From Buttiauxella selenatireducens (lineage in GTDB: Bacteria > Pseudomonadota > Gammaproteobacteria > Enterobacterales > Enterobacteriaceae), in NCBI RefSeq assembly GCF_031432975.1, contig NZ_CP133838.1:2232001-2296000 (forward strand): a stretch of DNA of 64,000 bases, given 5' to 3'. Below the pieces are notes generated by a model. The model did not search any database. It had not been told where the DNA came from and was given only the letters and a program-made list of their open reading frames with translations. Of the stretch, positions 1 through 9,538 are shown in pieces. The position numbers were made by a program, and so were the translations under genes. Each line of letters begins with the position of its first letter. The stretch's first letter is position 1.

Positions 1-935
1 AGGATGATCCCCAGGATGCTGAGTTAGCATTAGAGCTAATGCTACGTTACCCCCAAAAGATAAAGGCCATCGAGCCTGACAATGCAGATATCAGGTTGCT
101 CCAGCAGTTAGTTGAACAGCGTCGCCAGTTGGTTGAAGACAAACGCCGCTTCGTGAACCGCCTTATCAACACATTGAAGCAGTATTATCCTCAGCCTCTG
201 GAATGGTTCTCACATAGGGGGAGTTTACTGTTGTGCGAACTGATTATACGGTGGCCCAGTCTGCAGCAACTGAAACGCGCCAGGCGCGACACGATCCGTA
301 ACTTTCTGAATACCAAAGGTGGTCGTGCAAGATCCCTTACCGAGCAGCGTGTTGCGAGCATTGAGAGTTCGATTCCATTGACTACAGACCCAGTAGTTAT
401 AGAAGCTAATGCTTTGATGGCTACAGCACTGGCGGCACAAATTAAAGTCGTGAGTGAAATCATCAAAACCTATGACGAACGAATCGAAACGCATTTTGAC
501 AAATTGCCAGATGCTGAACTGTTCAAATCACTGCCGGGCATGGGACCGTGTATGGGCCCGCGAATGCTTGCAGCATTGGGTGATAACCGCAACCGCTTCA
601 ACAGCGCAGAAGAAATACAAAACTATGCTGGCATCGCGCCAGTAACCGAGCGAAGCGGCCAAAAATCCTGGGTGCACTGGCGTTGGCAGTGTGCGAAGTT
701 CGTCCGACAGACATTCGTGGAATGGACTGCGAAGACGGTAAACTCATCATACTGGGCCAGACGGTATTATCAGGGGCAGCGAGAAAAGGGAAAATCTCAT
801 CAGTCCGCGATCCGGGCTCTGGCATTCAAATGGATAAGGGTTATTTACCGCTGCTGGAAGACCAGAACCCGTTATGACGAAGCGAAATATTTACTGGCGC
901 TTGAAGAGCGAAAATCGCCCTTACTAGGGTCGTAA
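1..935 (+). mobile_element. IS110-family transposase, 5' end cut by window
   Basis: The open frame runs from the first bases of the window (frame starting at base 3) to a TAA at 933-935, so the N-terminal part of the gene lies outside. The visible start, with D-D-P-Q-D-A-E, matches the end of the DEDD RuvC-like domain of IS110-family transposases. A helical linker follows, then the C-terminal transposase_20 domain with the S-L-P-G-M-G-P helix-hairpin-helix and the Y-A-G-I-A-P motif with its following serine. These enzymes insert by a recombinase-like mechanism without terminal inverted repeats, and none are seen in the 155 bases after the stop. It borders the AT-rich accessory genes to the right. 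The family call is firm; the exact IS is not identified. Confidence 0.85.
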
Positions 936-1123
936 AAAGCTTGTCGAATGTCTCAGGGCGTGAAGCAGACATTGGTGGTATTCAGGCTCAGAGGGGAATA
1001 AAAAACTTAAAGTATTGATCAAGGTGGTGCTATTCTTGGCAACTTAAGCCGATATGATACAGATGAAATGTGCCCTTTTAGGGTTTCATATTGATTAACG
1101 GAAAGTTAATAAGGGAGGTAAAC

Positions 1124-2026
1124 TTGAGCGAACCCACTATAATCCTTGCTAAAGAATCAATTTCAGACGGAAGTGAAGTAAACAAAATAAATGAAATAAG
1201 ACCACTCACCAATGAGGAAATTGAAGGGTATGATACACAAAAAAATATACTTATGGAGTTTGTGAATGACTTTGCATTAGTAGAATATGTAAGGTTGAAC
1301 TATGAGTCACTTATGGAACTTCTTAATGAAACGGTTATGAAAGTAGCCAAAGAACCTTCTTTTATTGGGTCATATCCATTCAAAACCTTCCCATTCCTCT
1401 TGAATACACGAATACTGAACTACATGATGTCAGTGAAAACTTTACTTGACCATATGGAAACCAGTATTAACAGACGGTATGGGGGGGCTTCAACGGAATT
1501 AGTAGAATTTAAAGCGCTGACGGCAAACGAGTTTGACAGCAAATTTTCATATAGATTCATGTATAAGCTCAGAAATTTTGTTCAGCATTGTGGTATGCCA
1601 CCACTTTCGTACACGATATCAAAATCACTTGATGAAACCAGTAGCACTATAAGTATAGAGTTGATCGTATATTTTATGAGAGATGAGTTAATCCGGGGAT
1701 TTTCTAAGTGGGGGACTCCGGTAAAGGCTGATCTGACACAGATGGATGAATCGTTCCCAATAATGCCGATTTTTAATGAGCACATCAATTCTATTTTTAA
1801 AGTGTATATTTTATTCAATGAAAAATATCACATAACAAAAACTTTAAAAGCAAAGGAGTACATAATAAACTTCATTGGAGAGAGAGGAGATTACATTGAT
1901 GATGAATACATCATCGCAAAACTAAAAAAAACTGAAACAGGTCTAAATATAAACAAAAAAACCATTCCTACATCAGTGCTTGAGAAAATATCCGATTTTT
2001 ATAAAATAAAAGAAGATTTGTTTTAG
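1124..2026 (+). CDS. Hypothetical protein with HEPN-like R-x4-H motif
   Basis: This AT-rich gene of about 300 residues is not recognised at full length. The start is taken as TTG 1124, because an AGGGAGGT Shine-Dalgarno ends five bases before it; a TTG at 1091 lacks one. The predicted protein is almost entirely helical. Residues about 150-155 read R-N-F-V-Q-H, the R-x4-H arrangement used as the catalytic signature of HEPN ribonucleases, and they follow a long helix containing K-T-L-L-D-H as is common in HEPN folds. The gene stands alone between an IS110 transposase and another AT-rich orphan. Base composition is clearly lower in GC than the metabolic genes to the right, which suggests transfer. 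A role in defence or as a toxin is only an inference. Confidence 0.55.
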   Translation: MSEPTIILAKESISDGSEVNKINEIRPLTNEEIEGYDTQKNILMEFVNDFALVEYVRLNYESLMELLNETVMKVAKEPSFIGSYPFKTFPFLLNTRILNYMMSVKTLLDHMETSINRRYGGASTELVEFKALTANEFDSKFSYRFMYKLRNFVQHCGMPPLSYTISKSLDETSSTISIELIVYFMRDELIRGFSKWGTPVKADLTQMDESFPIMPIFNEHINSIFKVYILFNEKYHITKTLKAKEYIINFIGERGDYIDDEYIIAKLKKTETGLNINKKTIPTSVLEKISDFYKIKEDLF

Positions 2027-2607
2027 AAATGGATATGACTTAGAAAAATCAACACATTTTGTTTTTCCGGATGAATCAGCGGATATCACTGGTTGCGTTA
2101 ACAAGTCCCTCGAACTTTGTGCAATTGTATCCGCTGTCTGAGACTGGGCATTGGCAGGTCAACAGTCCGTTTTCCATGTAGATGGCGAAACATTGGTTGT
2201 GGGGATGGGCGATCCGAGAAGTAGAGGCGGTGGAGGTTTTGAAGGAGCTGTCTTCCTGTTTTTAGAAGTCTCCCAGACTTGTTATCTTTCAAGCATCTTC
2301 GGATGCCGGGGAGCGCCGCTTTCGGCCGGAAAGTCCTATGTCTTGTTTTGCAGATACTTCGAACTAGCCCGTCTCAAAGTTAGGTTATAGTACTCTTCCT
2401 CTATGTGCCAAGAGCAGACGTTGACAGCAACTCATAATGCTAATTTTCAGGGAGTGGATCGTCATGTACTGAATTGAGCTTAAGTTACAGATGATACTGG
2501 CTGTAAAAGCAGGAGAGAAATTATTGACTCTATTGTGGTAAGGGTCTTTTTATATTAATATCTTGCATGCAAATGGATGACAGAATAAACATTCAATAAG
2601 GATCTAT
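2027..2607. other. Intergenic stretch without a supported gene
   Basis: Between the two AT-rich orphan genes there are 581 bases. Short open frames exist on both strands (2098-2292 minus and 2151-2390 plus), but they lie over each other, lack ribosome binding sites and resemble nothing recognised. The centre (about 2150-2350) is richer in GC than its surroundings and may be a scrap of older DNA. An AAGGAT ribosome binding site just before 2608 serves the next gene. Confidence 0.5.
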
Positions 2608-3531
2608 ATGTCTGAAATAATTTCAGCTCCTGCTGTTATGGTAGCACTAATATCTGCGTTAGTTACAGTTTTATTATTTTTTATAAAAGGCGCATGTGCG
2701 CCTTTATGGAATAAATATTTCCTTGTTTACAAAATAAAAGTTGAACATAACTACGAACAAAAGAAGAAAATCAAAGAGGCGATATCAAAATATAAAATGC
2801 CTTTACTCGACTCAGCTGAGTCATTGAATCATAGGTTATGGAATTTTTCGGGAAATTGCACTAAAGGATGGCATAATTTTAAAAATAATGAATCAATTGG
2901 TGATAAATATTATCTGCAAACTTTTTGTTATCGCTTTCTAGTATTTTATGCTTGGTGCATAAAATTCGAAAGAGAGTTGATATATTTAGATGTAACCCTT
3001 TCAGAAAAAAACGATCTTTATTTTGTTAAGTATGTTAAAACCATGCAAAACATATTTTGCGATGCTTCGATGTTGAGTGGGACTGGTTATGATAATGAGC
3101 ATGCGGTAGACCATTTTTTCAAGGATGAACTTATTAGTATTGTGGAGAAAATGTTTACACCTACAGGAGTTATTACTTATTCAGAATTCAAATCTAAATC
3201 AGAATCTGAATTAGACTATACACAGGTTTGCAAGTACATATCCACAATAATGAGTGACAAATCTTGCAATAAATGGCATTTGGTTAACTGTTTCCACTTT
3301 ATCCTGATGGCTTTTTTGTCAAGGTATGGATATGACTATCAAAGAACTGGGTTGTTTAAACTATATAAGTTACGTTGCACAGAACCTCAAAATAAGCTGA
3401 TAAATAATTTTAAAGTGTTAGTGTTTAATGCAAGGTTAAATAAGTGCAAGGAAATAAAGAAAGCAATAGCTATTCTCGAATGCAAATCGAAAATTGCCAA
3501 GCTCTGTAATTTCTTGAAATTAATAAAATAA
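2608..3531 (+). CDS. Hypothetical N-terminally membrane-anchored protein
   Basis: The gene encodes 307 residues from an ATG preceded by AAGGAT with suitable spacing. Residues about 8-28 form one strong hydrophobic segment (V-A-L-I-S-A-L-V-T-V-L-L-F-F). The rest is a lysine-rich, mostly helical region with several aromatic and cysteine residues and no motif I recognise. A single N-terminal anchor with a cytoplasmic domain is the likely topology. It is strongly AT-rich, like the gene at 1124, and both lie beside an IS110 transposase, so this is probably horizontally acquired cargo. No function can be assigned from the sequence. Confidence 0.6.
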   Translation: MSEIISAPAVMVALISALVTVLLFFIKGACAPLWNKYFLVYKIKVEHNYEQKKKIKEAISKYKMPLLDSAESLNHRLWNFSGNCTKGWHNFKNNESIGDKYYLQTFCYRFLVFYAWCIKFERELIYLDVTLSEKNDLYFVKYVKTMQNIFCDASMLSGTGYDNEHAVDHFFKDELISIVEKMFTPTGVITYSEFKSKSESELDYTQVCKYISTIMSDKSCNKWHLVNCFHFILMAFLSRYGYDYQRTGLFKLYKLRCTEPQNKLINNFKVLVFNARLNKCKEIKKAIAILECKSKIAKLCNFLKLIK

Positions 3532-3938
3532 CATAAATTAATAAAAGAGAGTTATCTTGTGATACATCAAATTAATTGTGCTGTACGATAGAAAATGAGA
3601 GAACTCAAGTCACACATTGTGAATAGTGTTTGAGCCGAAAATATCGATAAGGCCCTGAAAAATTTGGAGAAACAGGTTTTACATGTCCGCTTTTCGCGCA
3701 AGCGGACCCACTTTCGCTCAATGCCGCTGGCCTTCTGCTTCATCCCGCCGTTGGCTATATGCTCAATGAGTATGTTGTCACTCAGGGGCATAAGATCCAT
3801 TTTGCTACGGTAGATGCCAAAACAATTAAAAGACAATGACGGGAATTAGCCTGGTATTGCGCGGGAGTCGCGGCTGATAGCTTGCCACTTTATAAAGCAG
3901 TGGCTGCAATATAATCGACTATTGCAGCCACGTAGCTG
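3532..3938. other. Intergenic region with a possible gene remnant
   Basis: About 400 bases separate the AT-rich orphan from patD. On the plus strand a frame ending in TGA at about 3838 reads through roughly 50 codons including H-P-A-V-G-Y-M-L-N-E-Y-V-V and G-H-K-I-H-F-A-T-V-D. This looks protein-like but has no start codon with a ribosome binding site and no recognisable full-length relative. It is best read as the 3' scrap of a lost gene. The patD terminator occupies 3900-3931. Confidence 0.35.
3900..3931 (-). terminator. Hairpin downstream of patD
   Basis: GTGGCTGCAATA at 3900-3911 pairs perfectly with TATTGCAGCCAC at 3920-3931 across an 8-base loop. It lies 8 bases beyond the patD stop codon, so it is the likely terminator of the permease-patD operon. 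Confidence 0.7.
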
Positions 3939-5366
3939 TTATCCGTGCTTAATCATCACATGACGTACCACGGTGTAATCTTCCAGCCCATACATTGACA
4001 TATCCTTGCCATACCCGGAGAGTTTCTGCCCGCCGTGGGGCATTTCGCTGACCAGCATAAAGTGGGTATTTACCCAGGTGCAGCCATACTGCAGGCGGGC
4101 GCTGAGGCGATGGGCGCGGCCCACGTCCCGAGTCCAGACCGATGACGCCAGGCCATACTGGGAGTCGTTTGCCCACGCCAGCACCTGTTCTTCATCGTCG
4201 AATTCCGTGACGCTGACCACCGGGCCGAAGACCTCGCGCTGGATGATTTCATCCCCTTGCTTCGCCCCGGCCAGTAGGGTTGGCTGGAAGTAATAGCCTT
4301 TGCCGCCAGCTTTGTTACCGCCGGTCACTACCCGAATGTGCGGCAGGGCTTTGGCGCGTTCCACCGCCTCGCTGACGCGTGTCAGATGGGCGGCGGAACT
4401 GACCGGGCCCAGCTCGGTGGTTTCATCGTCCGGGGCACCCATTTTCAGGCTGGCCACGGCGACACCCAGTTTTTCGACCAGAGTGTTATAGACCTCTTTT
4501 TGCGCATAGATCCGGCAGGCCGCCGTGCAGTCCTGCCCGGCATTGTAGAAGCCAAAGGTGCGCACGCCCTCAACCACGGCATCGATATCCGCATCGTTAA
4601 AGACGATCACTGGCGCTTTTCCCCCCAGCTCCATATGAGTACGCTTAATCGACGACGCGGTGTGCGCAATAATATGCTCGCCAGTAGCGATAGAGCCGGT
4701 CAGCGACACCATGCGCACTTTTTCATGGCCCGTCAGCGGGTCACCCACGGTTTTACCGCGCCCAAACAGCACGTTCACCACCCCGGCAGGGAAGATATCT
4801 TTCGCCAGTTCGGCCAGTTTCAGTGCCGTGAGTGGCGTGATTTCCGAGGGTTTGAGCACCACGCAGTTACCCGCAGCCAGCGCCGGGCCCAGCTTCCAGG
4901 CGGCCATCATCAACGGGTAGTTCCAAGGGGCAATCGACGCCACCACGCCTACCGGATCGCGGCGGATCATTGAGGTGTGACCTTCCATGTACTCTCCTGC
5001 GGCAAGCCCATTCAGACAACGGGTTGCACCGGCGAAAAAGCGGAACACATCGGCGATGGCCGGGATTTCATCGTTAAGCACGCAGTGCAGCGGTTTGCCG
5101 CAGTTTTGCGATTCCAGCCGGGCAAAGGTTTCGGCATTCTGTTCAATCACCTCCGCCAGCTTCAGCAGGTACTCAGAACGCGCTTTTGGCGTAGTCTGCC
5201 CCCACTGCTGGAACGCGCGATCGGCAGCCTGTACAGCCGCATCGACCTGGGCAGGTGTGGCTTCGGCAATTTGCACCAGCACCTCGCCGGTTGCCGGGTT
5301 ATAGACGGGCTGCAGCTCACCTTCGCCCGCCACCAGTTCGCCATTAATCAATAAGTTGTGTTGCAT
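3939..5366 (-). CDS. patD: Gamma-aminobutyraldehyde dehydrogenase
   Basis: This enzyme oxidises 4-aminobutyraldehyde to GABA with NAD+ in putrescine and spermidine breakdown. The 475-residue protein follows E. coli PatD (YdcW) almost residue for residue as I remember it, including the start [12 protein letters not shown], the I-A-P-W-N-Y-P-L-M cofactor segment, M-E-L-G-G-K-A-P with the general-base Glu, and G-Q-D-C-T-A-A-C with the catalytic Cys. The start at 5366 has GGAG upstream; an in-frame ATG 12 bases earlier is less well placed. It lies 39 bases after an APC permease and is probably cotranscribed with it. Unlike E. coli, no ydcSTUV spermidine transporter is next to it. It is one of four aldehyde dehydrogenases in the window. 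Confidence 0.93.
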   Translation of the reverse strand: MQHNLLINGELVAGEGELQPVYNPATGEVLVQIAEATPAQVDAAVQAADRAFQQWGQTTPKARSEYLLKLAEVIEQNAETFARLESQNCGKPLHCVLNDEIPAIADVFRFFAGATRCLNGLAAGEYMEGHTSMIRRDPVGVVASIAPWNYPLMMAAWKLGPALAAGNCVVLKPSEITPLTALKLAELAKDIFPAGVVNVLFGRGKTVGDPLTGHEKVRMVSLTGSIATGEHIIAHTASSIKRTHMELGGKAPVIVFNDADIDAVVEGVRTFGFYNAGQDCTAACRIYAQKEVYNTLVEKLGVAVASLKMGAPDDETTELGPVSSAAHLTRVSEAVERAKALPHIRVVTGGNKAGGKGYYFQPTLLAGAKQGDEIIQREVFGPVVSVTEFDDEEQVLAWANDSQYGLASSVWTRDVGRAHRLSARLQYGCTWVNTHFMLVSEMPHGGQKLSGYGKDMSMYGLEDYTVVRHVMIKHG

Positions 5367-5405
5367 AGCCGACTCCATTGATGATCGTTGTTATGTCTGA
5401 GTAAG

Positions 5406-6887
5406 TTACAGAGATTGTTCCGCCTTCAGGCGTTTGGCATGTTCGATGGCATCGTTTTCCGGGGCGTTTGACCGCCCGAACGGCCGTGACAGCGTCATGT
5501 ACACCAGCCCGGAAATCACCACCACCGCCAGCCCAACCAGCACCGTCCAGCGGTCGATAAAACTGCTGCTCTCGGCAGGTTGCGCCAGCAGCCAGATCCC
5601 ACACAGGCCATAGGCCAGCGCCAGCACGTTAACCAGCATTCCCCAGCCGCCCACGGTCCACTCCCCGGCAGGTTTCCAGCCTTTCAGGCGCTGGCGCAGG
5701 GCAGCCAGTACCACCATCTGGAAGGAAATGTAGATCCCGATAACCGCAAAGGCGGTGATGCGCGCCAGGTTATCCGGCTGGAAATAAACCCACACGCAGA
5801 TGGTCACCGGCAGCAGGCAACTGACGATCATCGCATTGTCCGGCACGCTGTTTTTCGACAGCTTCGACATCCAGGAGCTACCCGGTAGCATCTGGTCGCG
5901 GGAGAAAGAGAAAATCAGGCGACTTAACGCGGCCTGCAGCGACAGAATGCATGACAACATGGCAATCACCGCGATGATGATAAACACCATGGCGCCGGTT
6001 TCACCGAGGGCTTCGTTGAGGATTGCCGGGATCGGATCGGTGATTTTGCCGTTGACGATATTCATCAGATTGGGTGATGCCAGCAGGTAGCCGAGGATAG
6101 ATACCATCGCCGAAAGTGCGCCAAACACGATGCTGAGGATCATCGCAATTGGGATTTTTTTGCTCGGGTTTTTCACCTCTTCCGCCACGTTGCCGCAGGC
6201 TTCAAAACCGAAGAACATGAACAGGCCGATCAGCGCCGCCGCCATAAACGCGGGCTGGTAGCTGCCGTCTTTCGCCAGCACGCCCATGGAGTCAAACACC
6301 ACCGAGAACGGCTGTGCGCGGTGGAACAACAGTAGATAAATCCCCAGCGCAATGACGCTGACGATTTCGCACCAGAAGCCAATACGGGCGACCCGGGCGA
6401 GGTTTTTGGTGCCGGACATGTTCACCGCCATCATCAGCAGTAACAGCACCACCGAGGTGATCAGCATGTTGCCTGCCGAGATCGCATAACCGAACAGCGA
6501 GCCGACGAAGGTGGCGGTGTATTCCGCCACCGAGGTGATGGTGACCACCAGCGCCCACAGGTAAATCCAGGCGGCGATCCACGCATATTTTTTGCCCCAC
6601 AGGCGGCGCGCCCAGGGATATAACCCGCCGGTAATCGGATACTGGGAAGCCACTTCGCCAAACACCAGCGCCACCAGCAGTTGCCCGCAGGCGACAATAG
6701 GGATCCACCAGATCGCCGGTGGCCCCGCCAGCGTCACGGCGAGCGCAAACAGGGAATAGACAGCCGTCAGCGGCGAGAGGTAGGTGAACCCGAGTGAAAA
6801 GTTAGAGATGAGTCCGATGGAGCGGTTAAATTGAGGTTTATTATCGCTATGAATTGCTTCACTTTTCTTGCCAGAAGTCTGTTCCAT
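5406..6887 (-). CDS. APC-superfamily permease (Uga4/ACT-type), copy 1
   Basis: This 493-residue inner-membrane transporter has about 12 predicted membrane helices. The start at 6887 (M-E-Q-T-S) follows an AGAG ribosome binding site; upstream in-frame codons add only a non-conserved tail. Motifs such as Y-L-S-P-L-T-A-V-Y, P-I-T-G-G-L-Y-P-W-A and F-F-G-F-E-A-C-G-N are typical of the amino acid/choline transporter branch of APC proteins, which includes the yeast GABA permease Uga4. It is not GabP. Context (operon with patD, divergent from glaH-lhgD-gabD) makes GABA, aminobutyraldehyde or putrescine plausible substrates; specificity is inferred. A near-identical paralogue lies at 24022-25500. Confidence 0.85.
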   Translation of the reverse strand: MEQTSGKKSEAIHSDNKPQFNRSIGLISNFSLGFTYLSPLTAVYSLFALAVTLAGPPAIWWIPIVACGQLLVALVFGEVASQYPITGGLYPWARRLWGKKYAWIAAWIYLWALVVTITSVAEYTATFVGSLFGYAISAGNMLITSVVLLLLMMAVNMSGTKNLARVARIGFWCEIVSVIALGIYLLLFHRAQPFSVVFDSMGVLAKDGSYQPAFMAAALIGLFMFFGFEACGNVAEEVKNPSKKIPIAMILSIVFGALSAMVSILGYLLASPNLMNIVNGKITDPIPAILNEALGETGAMVFIIIAVIAMLSCILSLQAALSRLIFSFSRDQMLPGSSWMSKLSKNSVPDNAMIVSCLLPVTICVWVYFQPDNLARITAFAVIGIYISFQMVVLAALRQRLKGWKPAGEWTVGGWGMLVNVLALAYGLCGIWLLAQPAESSSFIDRWTVLVGLAVVVISGLVYMTLSRPFGRSNAPENDAIEHAKRLKAEQSL

Positions 6888-6978
6888 ACGTTTTTCTCTG
6901 TGTTGTTGATGTGTCGCAGGTAACACGGATCAAGGTATAGAGGAGCGCCAGGAGGCCGTACAGTCTCGCCGTCGCAAT

Positions 6979-7022
6979 TTGTTAAGATTTGTGTGGATAT
7001 GTCACGTTTTTGTTGCTGTTTT
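6979..7022. promoter_or_regulatory. Candidate GlaR (CsiR) operator cluster
   Basis: The E. coli regulator GlaR/CsiR is described as binding TTGT-N5-TTTT and ATGT-N5-TTTT sites before glaH. Here ATGT-N5-TTTT occurs at 6999-7011, TTGT-N5-TTTT at 7010-7022 and a near match TTGT-N5-TTTG at 6979-6991. All lie in the intergenic region between the permease and glaH, and a GlaR gene closes the glaH operon. The consensus is from memory and the arrangement differs slightly from E. coli. Confidence 0.45.
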
Positions 7023-7033
7023 TCTGCTTTTTC

Positions 7034-7049
7034 CGTGAGGCTTATCACG
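7034..7049 (+). promoter_or_regulatory. Candidate CRP site in the glaH promoter region
   Basis: CGTGA-N6-TCACG is a symmetrical match to the CRP consensus TGTGA-N6-TCACA. E. coli glaH (csiD) needs cAMP-CRP bound well upstream of a sigma-S promoter, and this site sits about 190 bases before the glaH start with room for a promoter between. It could also act on the divergent permease-patD operon. Confidence 0.55.
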
Positions 7050-7241
7050 CTATCACCTTTGCATCGATAGAAAACCGCGTTTTTTGCTTCCTTTTTCTGC
7101 CCGTTTTTTACACCTACGTCACAAAATTTAAACAATTTGAGCGATATATGCCCATTTCTCAAAAATGTAGATATTTTTAATTTATGGCTACGAAATGCAC
7201 TGCCCCTGTCTCCTGAAGACTTTCTGAGAGGATTGATTCTG

Positions 7242-8219
7242 ATGAATGCACTTACTGCCGTAAAACAGCCTGACGATGCGTTATCCCGTACTATCACTGG
7301 TTTCAGTATCGCGCCATCCGTGCAGTCTCCGCGTCTGCTGGAACTCACGTTCTCCGCAGAAGTCACGCAGCAATTCCTGCGGGAGGTAGAGCAGTGGCCC
7401 GTGCAGGCGCTGGAATACAAATCCTTTCTGCGCTTCAAAATCGCGAAGATCCTCGACGACATGTGCTGCAACCAGCTCCAGCCGTTGCTGCTGAACACGT
7501 TGCTTAGCCGTGACGAAGGCGCGCTGCTGATCGACGCGGTGGGAATCGATAACGTCGCCCAGGCCGATGAGATGGTGAAGATTGCCACCGCCGTGGCGCA
7601 CCTCATCGGGCGCTCCAATTACGACGCCATGAGCGGCCAGTATTACGCCCGTTTTGTGGTGAAAAACGTCGATAACTCAGACAGCTACCTGCGCCAGCCC
7701 CATCGCGTATTGGAGCTGCACAACGACGGTACCTTCGTGGAGGAGGTGACCGACTACGTGCTGATGATGAAAATCGACGAGCAGAACATGCAGGGCGGCA
7801 ACTCCTTGCTGCTGCACCTCGACGACTGGGAGAGTCTGGATCAGTTCTTCAGCCACCCGCTGGCCCGCCGCCCGCTGCGCTGGACCGCGCCGCCGAGTAA
7901 AAACGTCACCGCAGATGTGTTCCATCCGGTGTTTGACGTCGATCAGCAGGGTCGGCCGGTGATGCGCTATATAGACCAGTTCGCCCAGCCGAAAGATTTT
8001 GCCGAGGGCGTCTGGCTCAGCGAACTGTCTGACGCGCTGGAAGGCAGCAAAAACATCCTTTCCATTCCGGTGCCAGTGGGGAAATTCCTGCTGATTAATA
8101 ATCTGTTCTGGCTGCACGGTCGCGATCGCTTCACCCCACACCCAGACCTGCGCCGCGAACTGATGCGTCAGCGCGGCTATATCAGCTACGCCACCCAGCA
8201 CTACCAGACGCATCAGTAA
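7242..8219 (+). CDS. glaH: Glutarate 2-hydroxylase (CsiD)
   Basis: This Fe(II)/2-oxoglutarate-dependent dioxygenase converts glutarate to L-2-hydroxyglutarate in lysine breakdown through cadaverine and 5-aminovalerate. The product is 325 residues, the same length as the E. coli protein, starting M-N-A-L-T-A-V after an AGAGG ribosome binding site; the open frame reaches further upstream but without conservation. The metal ligands are visible as H-N-D in L-E-L-H-N-D-G-T and the distal His in F-W-L-H-G-R-D-R-F. The [10 protein letters not shown] segment is family-typical. It heads glaH-lhgD-gabD-glaR and its upstream region carries CRP-like and GlaR-like sites. Confidence 0.95.
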   Translation: MNALTAVKQPDDALSRTITGFSIAPSVQSPRLLELTFSAEVTQQFLREVEQWPVQALEYKSFLRFKIAKILDDMCCNQLQPLLLNTLLSRDEGALLIDAVGIDNVAQADEMVKIATAVAHLIGRSNYDAMSGQYYARFVVKNVDNSDSYLRQPHRVLELHNDGTFVEEVTDYVLMMKIDEQNMQGGNSLLLHLDDWESLDQFFSHPLARRPLRWTAPPSKNVTADVFHPVFDVDQQGRPVMRYIDQFAQPKDFAEGVWLSELSDALEGSKNILSIPVPVGKFLLINNLFWLHGRDRFTPHPDLRRELMRQRGYISYATQHYQTHQ

Positions 8220-8246
8220 GGGTTCACTGGCAAAGGAATTGAGCGG

Positions 8247-9515
8247 ATGTATGATTTTGTGATTATCGGCGGCGGCATTATCGGCATGTCGACCGCCATG
8301 CAGTTGATTGAGGTCTACCCGGATGCCCGCATCGCCCTGCTGGAAAAGGAGGCAGGCCCGGCTTGCCACCAGACCGGGCACAACAGCGGCGTGATCCATG
8401 CAGGGGTCTATTACACCCCCGGCAGCCTGAAGGCGCAGTTCTGCCTCGCCGGTAATCGGGCTACCAAAGCCTTTTGCGATCAACATGGCATTGCCTATGA
8501 CAACTGCGGCAAACTGCTGGTGGCCACCTCCGAACAGGAGATGGCGCGGATGCAGGCGCTGTGGGAACGCACCGCCGCAAACGGGCTGGAACGCACCTGG
8601 CTAAGCGCCGCGGAACTGCGCGAGCGCGAGCCCAATATCACCGGGCTTGGGGGGATTTTTGTCCCCTCCAGCGGGATTGTCAGCTATCGCGAGGTGGCAG
8701 CGGCGATGGCCCAACGCTTCCTGGCGAAAGGTGGCGAGGTGATTTACGGCGCGGAGGTCAGCGCCCTGAAGGAGCACGCCAGCGGCGTGGTCATCCACAC
8801 CCGCCAGGGGCAGGAGTACGAAGCGGCGACGCTGATCGGTTGCTCCGGGCTGATGGCCGACCGGCTGGTAAGCATGCTGGGCATCGACCCCGGCTTTATT
8901 ATCTGCCCGTTCCGCGGGGAGTATTTCCGCCTGGCCCCCGAACATAATCAGATTGTGAACCACCTTATCTACCCGATCCCCGATCCGGCAATGCCGTTTT
9001 TGGGCGTGCATCTGACGCGGATGATCGATGGTAGCGTCACCGTCGGCCCCAACGCCGTGCTGGCCTTTAAGCGCGAAGGCTATCGCAAGGGCGATTTTTC
9101 GTTATCCGATACGCTGGAGATGCTGGGCTCGCCCGGCATCCGCCGCGTGTTGCAGCGCAACCTGCGCTCGGGGCTGGGGGAGATGAAAAACTCATTGTGC
9201 AAAAGCGGCTATCTGCGGTTGGTGCAAAAATACTGCCCGAGCCTGACCCTGAAGGATCTGCACCCCTGGCCTGCGGGTGTGCGTGCGCAGGCGGTCTCGC
9301 CCGACGGCAAATTAATCGACGACTTTTTGTTTGTCACCACGCCGCGCACTCTGCACACCTGCAATGCCCCCTCACCGGCAGCCACCTCGGCAATCCCGAT
9401 TGGCGCCCATATTGTGAGCAAGGTTCAAACCTTGCTGGCCAGTCAGCATAACCCCGGGCGTTCTTTGCAGGCAGCCTGTAGTGTGGAAACTGTCCATGCC
9501 GCGTTTACCCGTTAA
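8247..9515 (+). CDS. lhgD: L-2-hydroxyglutarate dehydrogenase (quinone)
   Basis: This FAD-dependent, membrane-associated oxidase of L-2-hydroxyglutarate returns 2-oxoglutarate and passes electrons to the quinone pool. It is 422 residues, as in E. coli. The N-terminus D-F-V-I-I-G-G-G-I-I-G-M is the dinucleotide-binding GxGxxG, followed by the DAO-family segment H-N-S-G-V-I-H-A-G-V-Y-Y with a flavin-contacting His. The F-R-G-E-Y-F and V-G-P-N-A-V motifs are conserved. It starts 27 bases after glaH with a GGAATTGAG ribosome binding site and uses the glaH product directly, recycling the 2-oxoglutarate that GlaH consumes. Confidence 0.95.
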   Translation: MYDFVIIGGGIIGMSTAMQLIEVYPDARIALLEKEAGPACHQTGHNSGVIHAGVYYTPGSLKAQFCLAGNRATKAFCDQHGIAYDNCGKLLVATSEQEMARMQALWERTAANGLERTWLSAAELREREPNITGLGGIFVPSSGIVSYREVAAAMAQRFLAKGGEVIYGAEVSALKEHASGVVIHTRQGQEYEAATLIGCSGLMADRLVSMLGIDPGFIICPFRGEYFRLAPEHNQIVNHLIYPIPDPAMPFLGVHLTRMIDGSVTVGPNAVLAFKREGYRKGDFSLSDTLEMLGSPGIRRVLQRNLRSGLGEMKNSLCKSGYLRLVQKYCPSLTLKDLHPWPAGVRAQAVSPDGKLIDDFLFVTTPRTLHTCNAPSPAATSAIPIGAHIVSKVQTLLASQHNPGRSLQAACSVETVHAAFTR

Positions 9516-9538
9516 TCATTCAGAGACAGGAAACCATC

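Noticed and set aside
2098..2390. Overlapping short frames on both strands between the AT-rich orphans
   Set aside because: Neither has a ribosome binding site or recognisable product, and they oppose each other over the same bases.
4338..4973. 211-codon open frame opposite patD
   Set aside because: It is a high-GC antisense shadow of a well-supported gene with no ribosome binding site or recognisable product.
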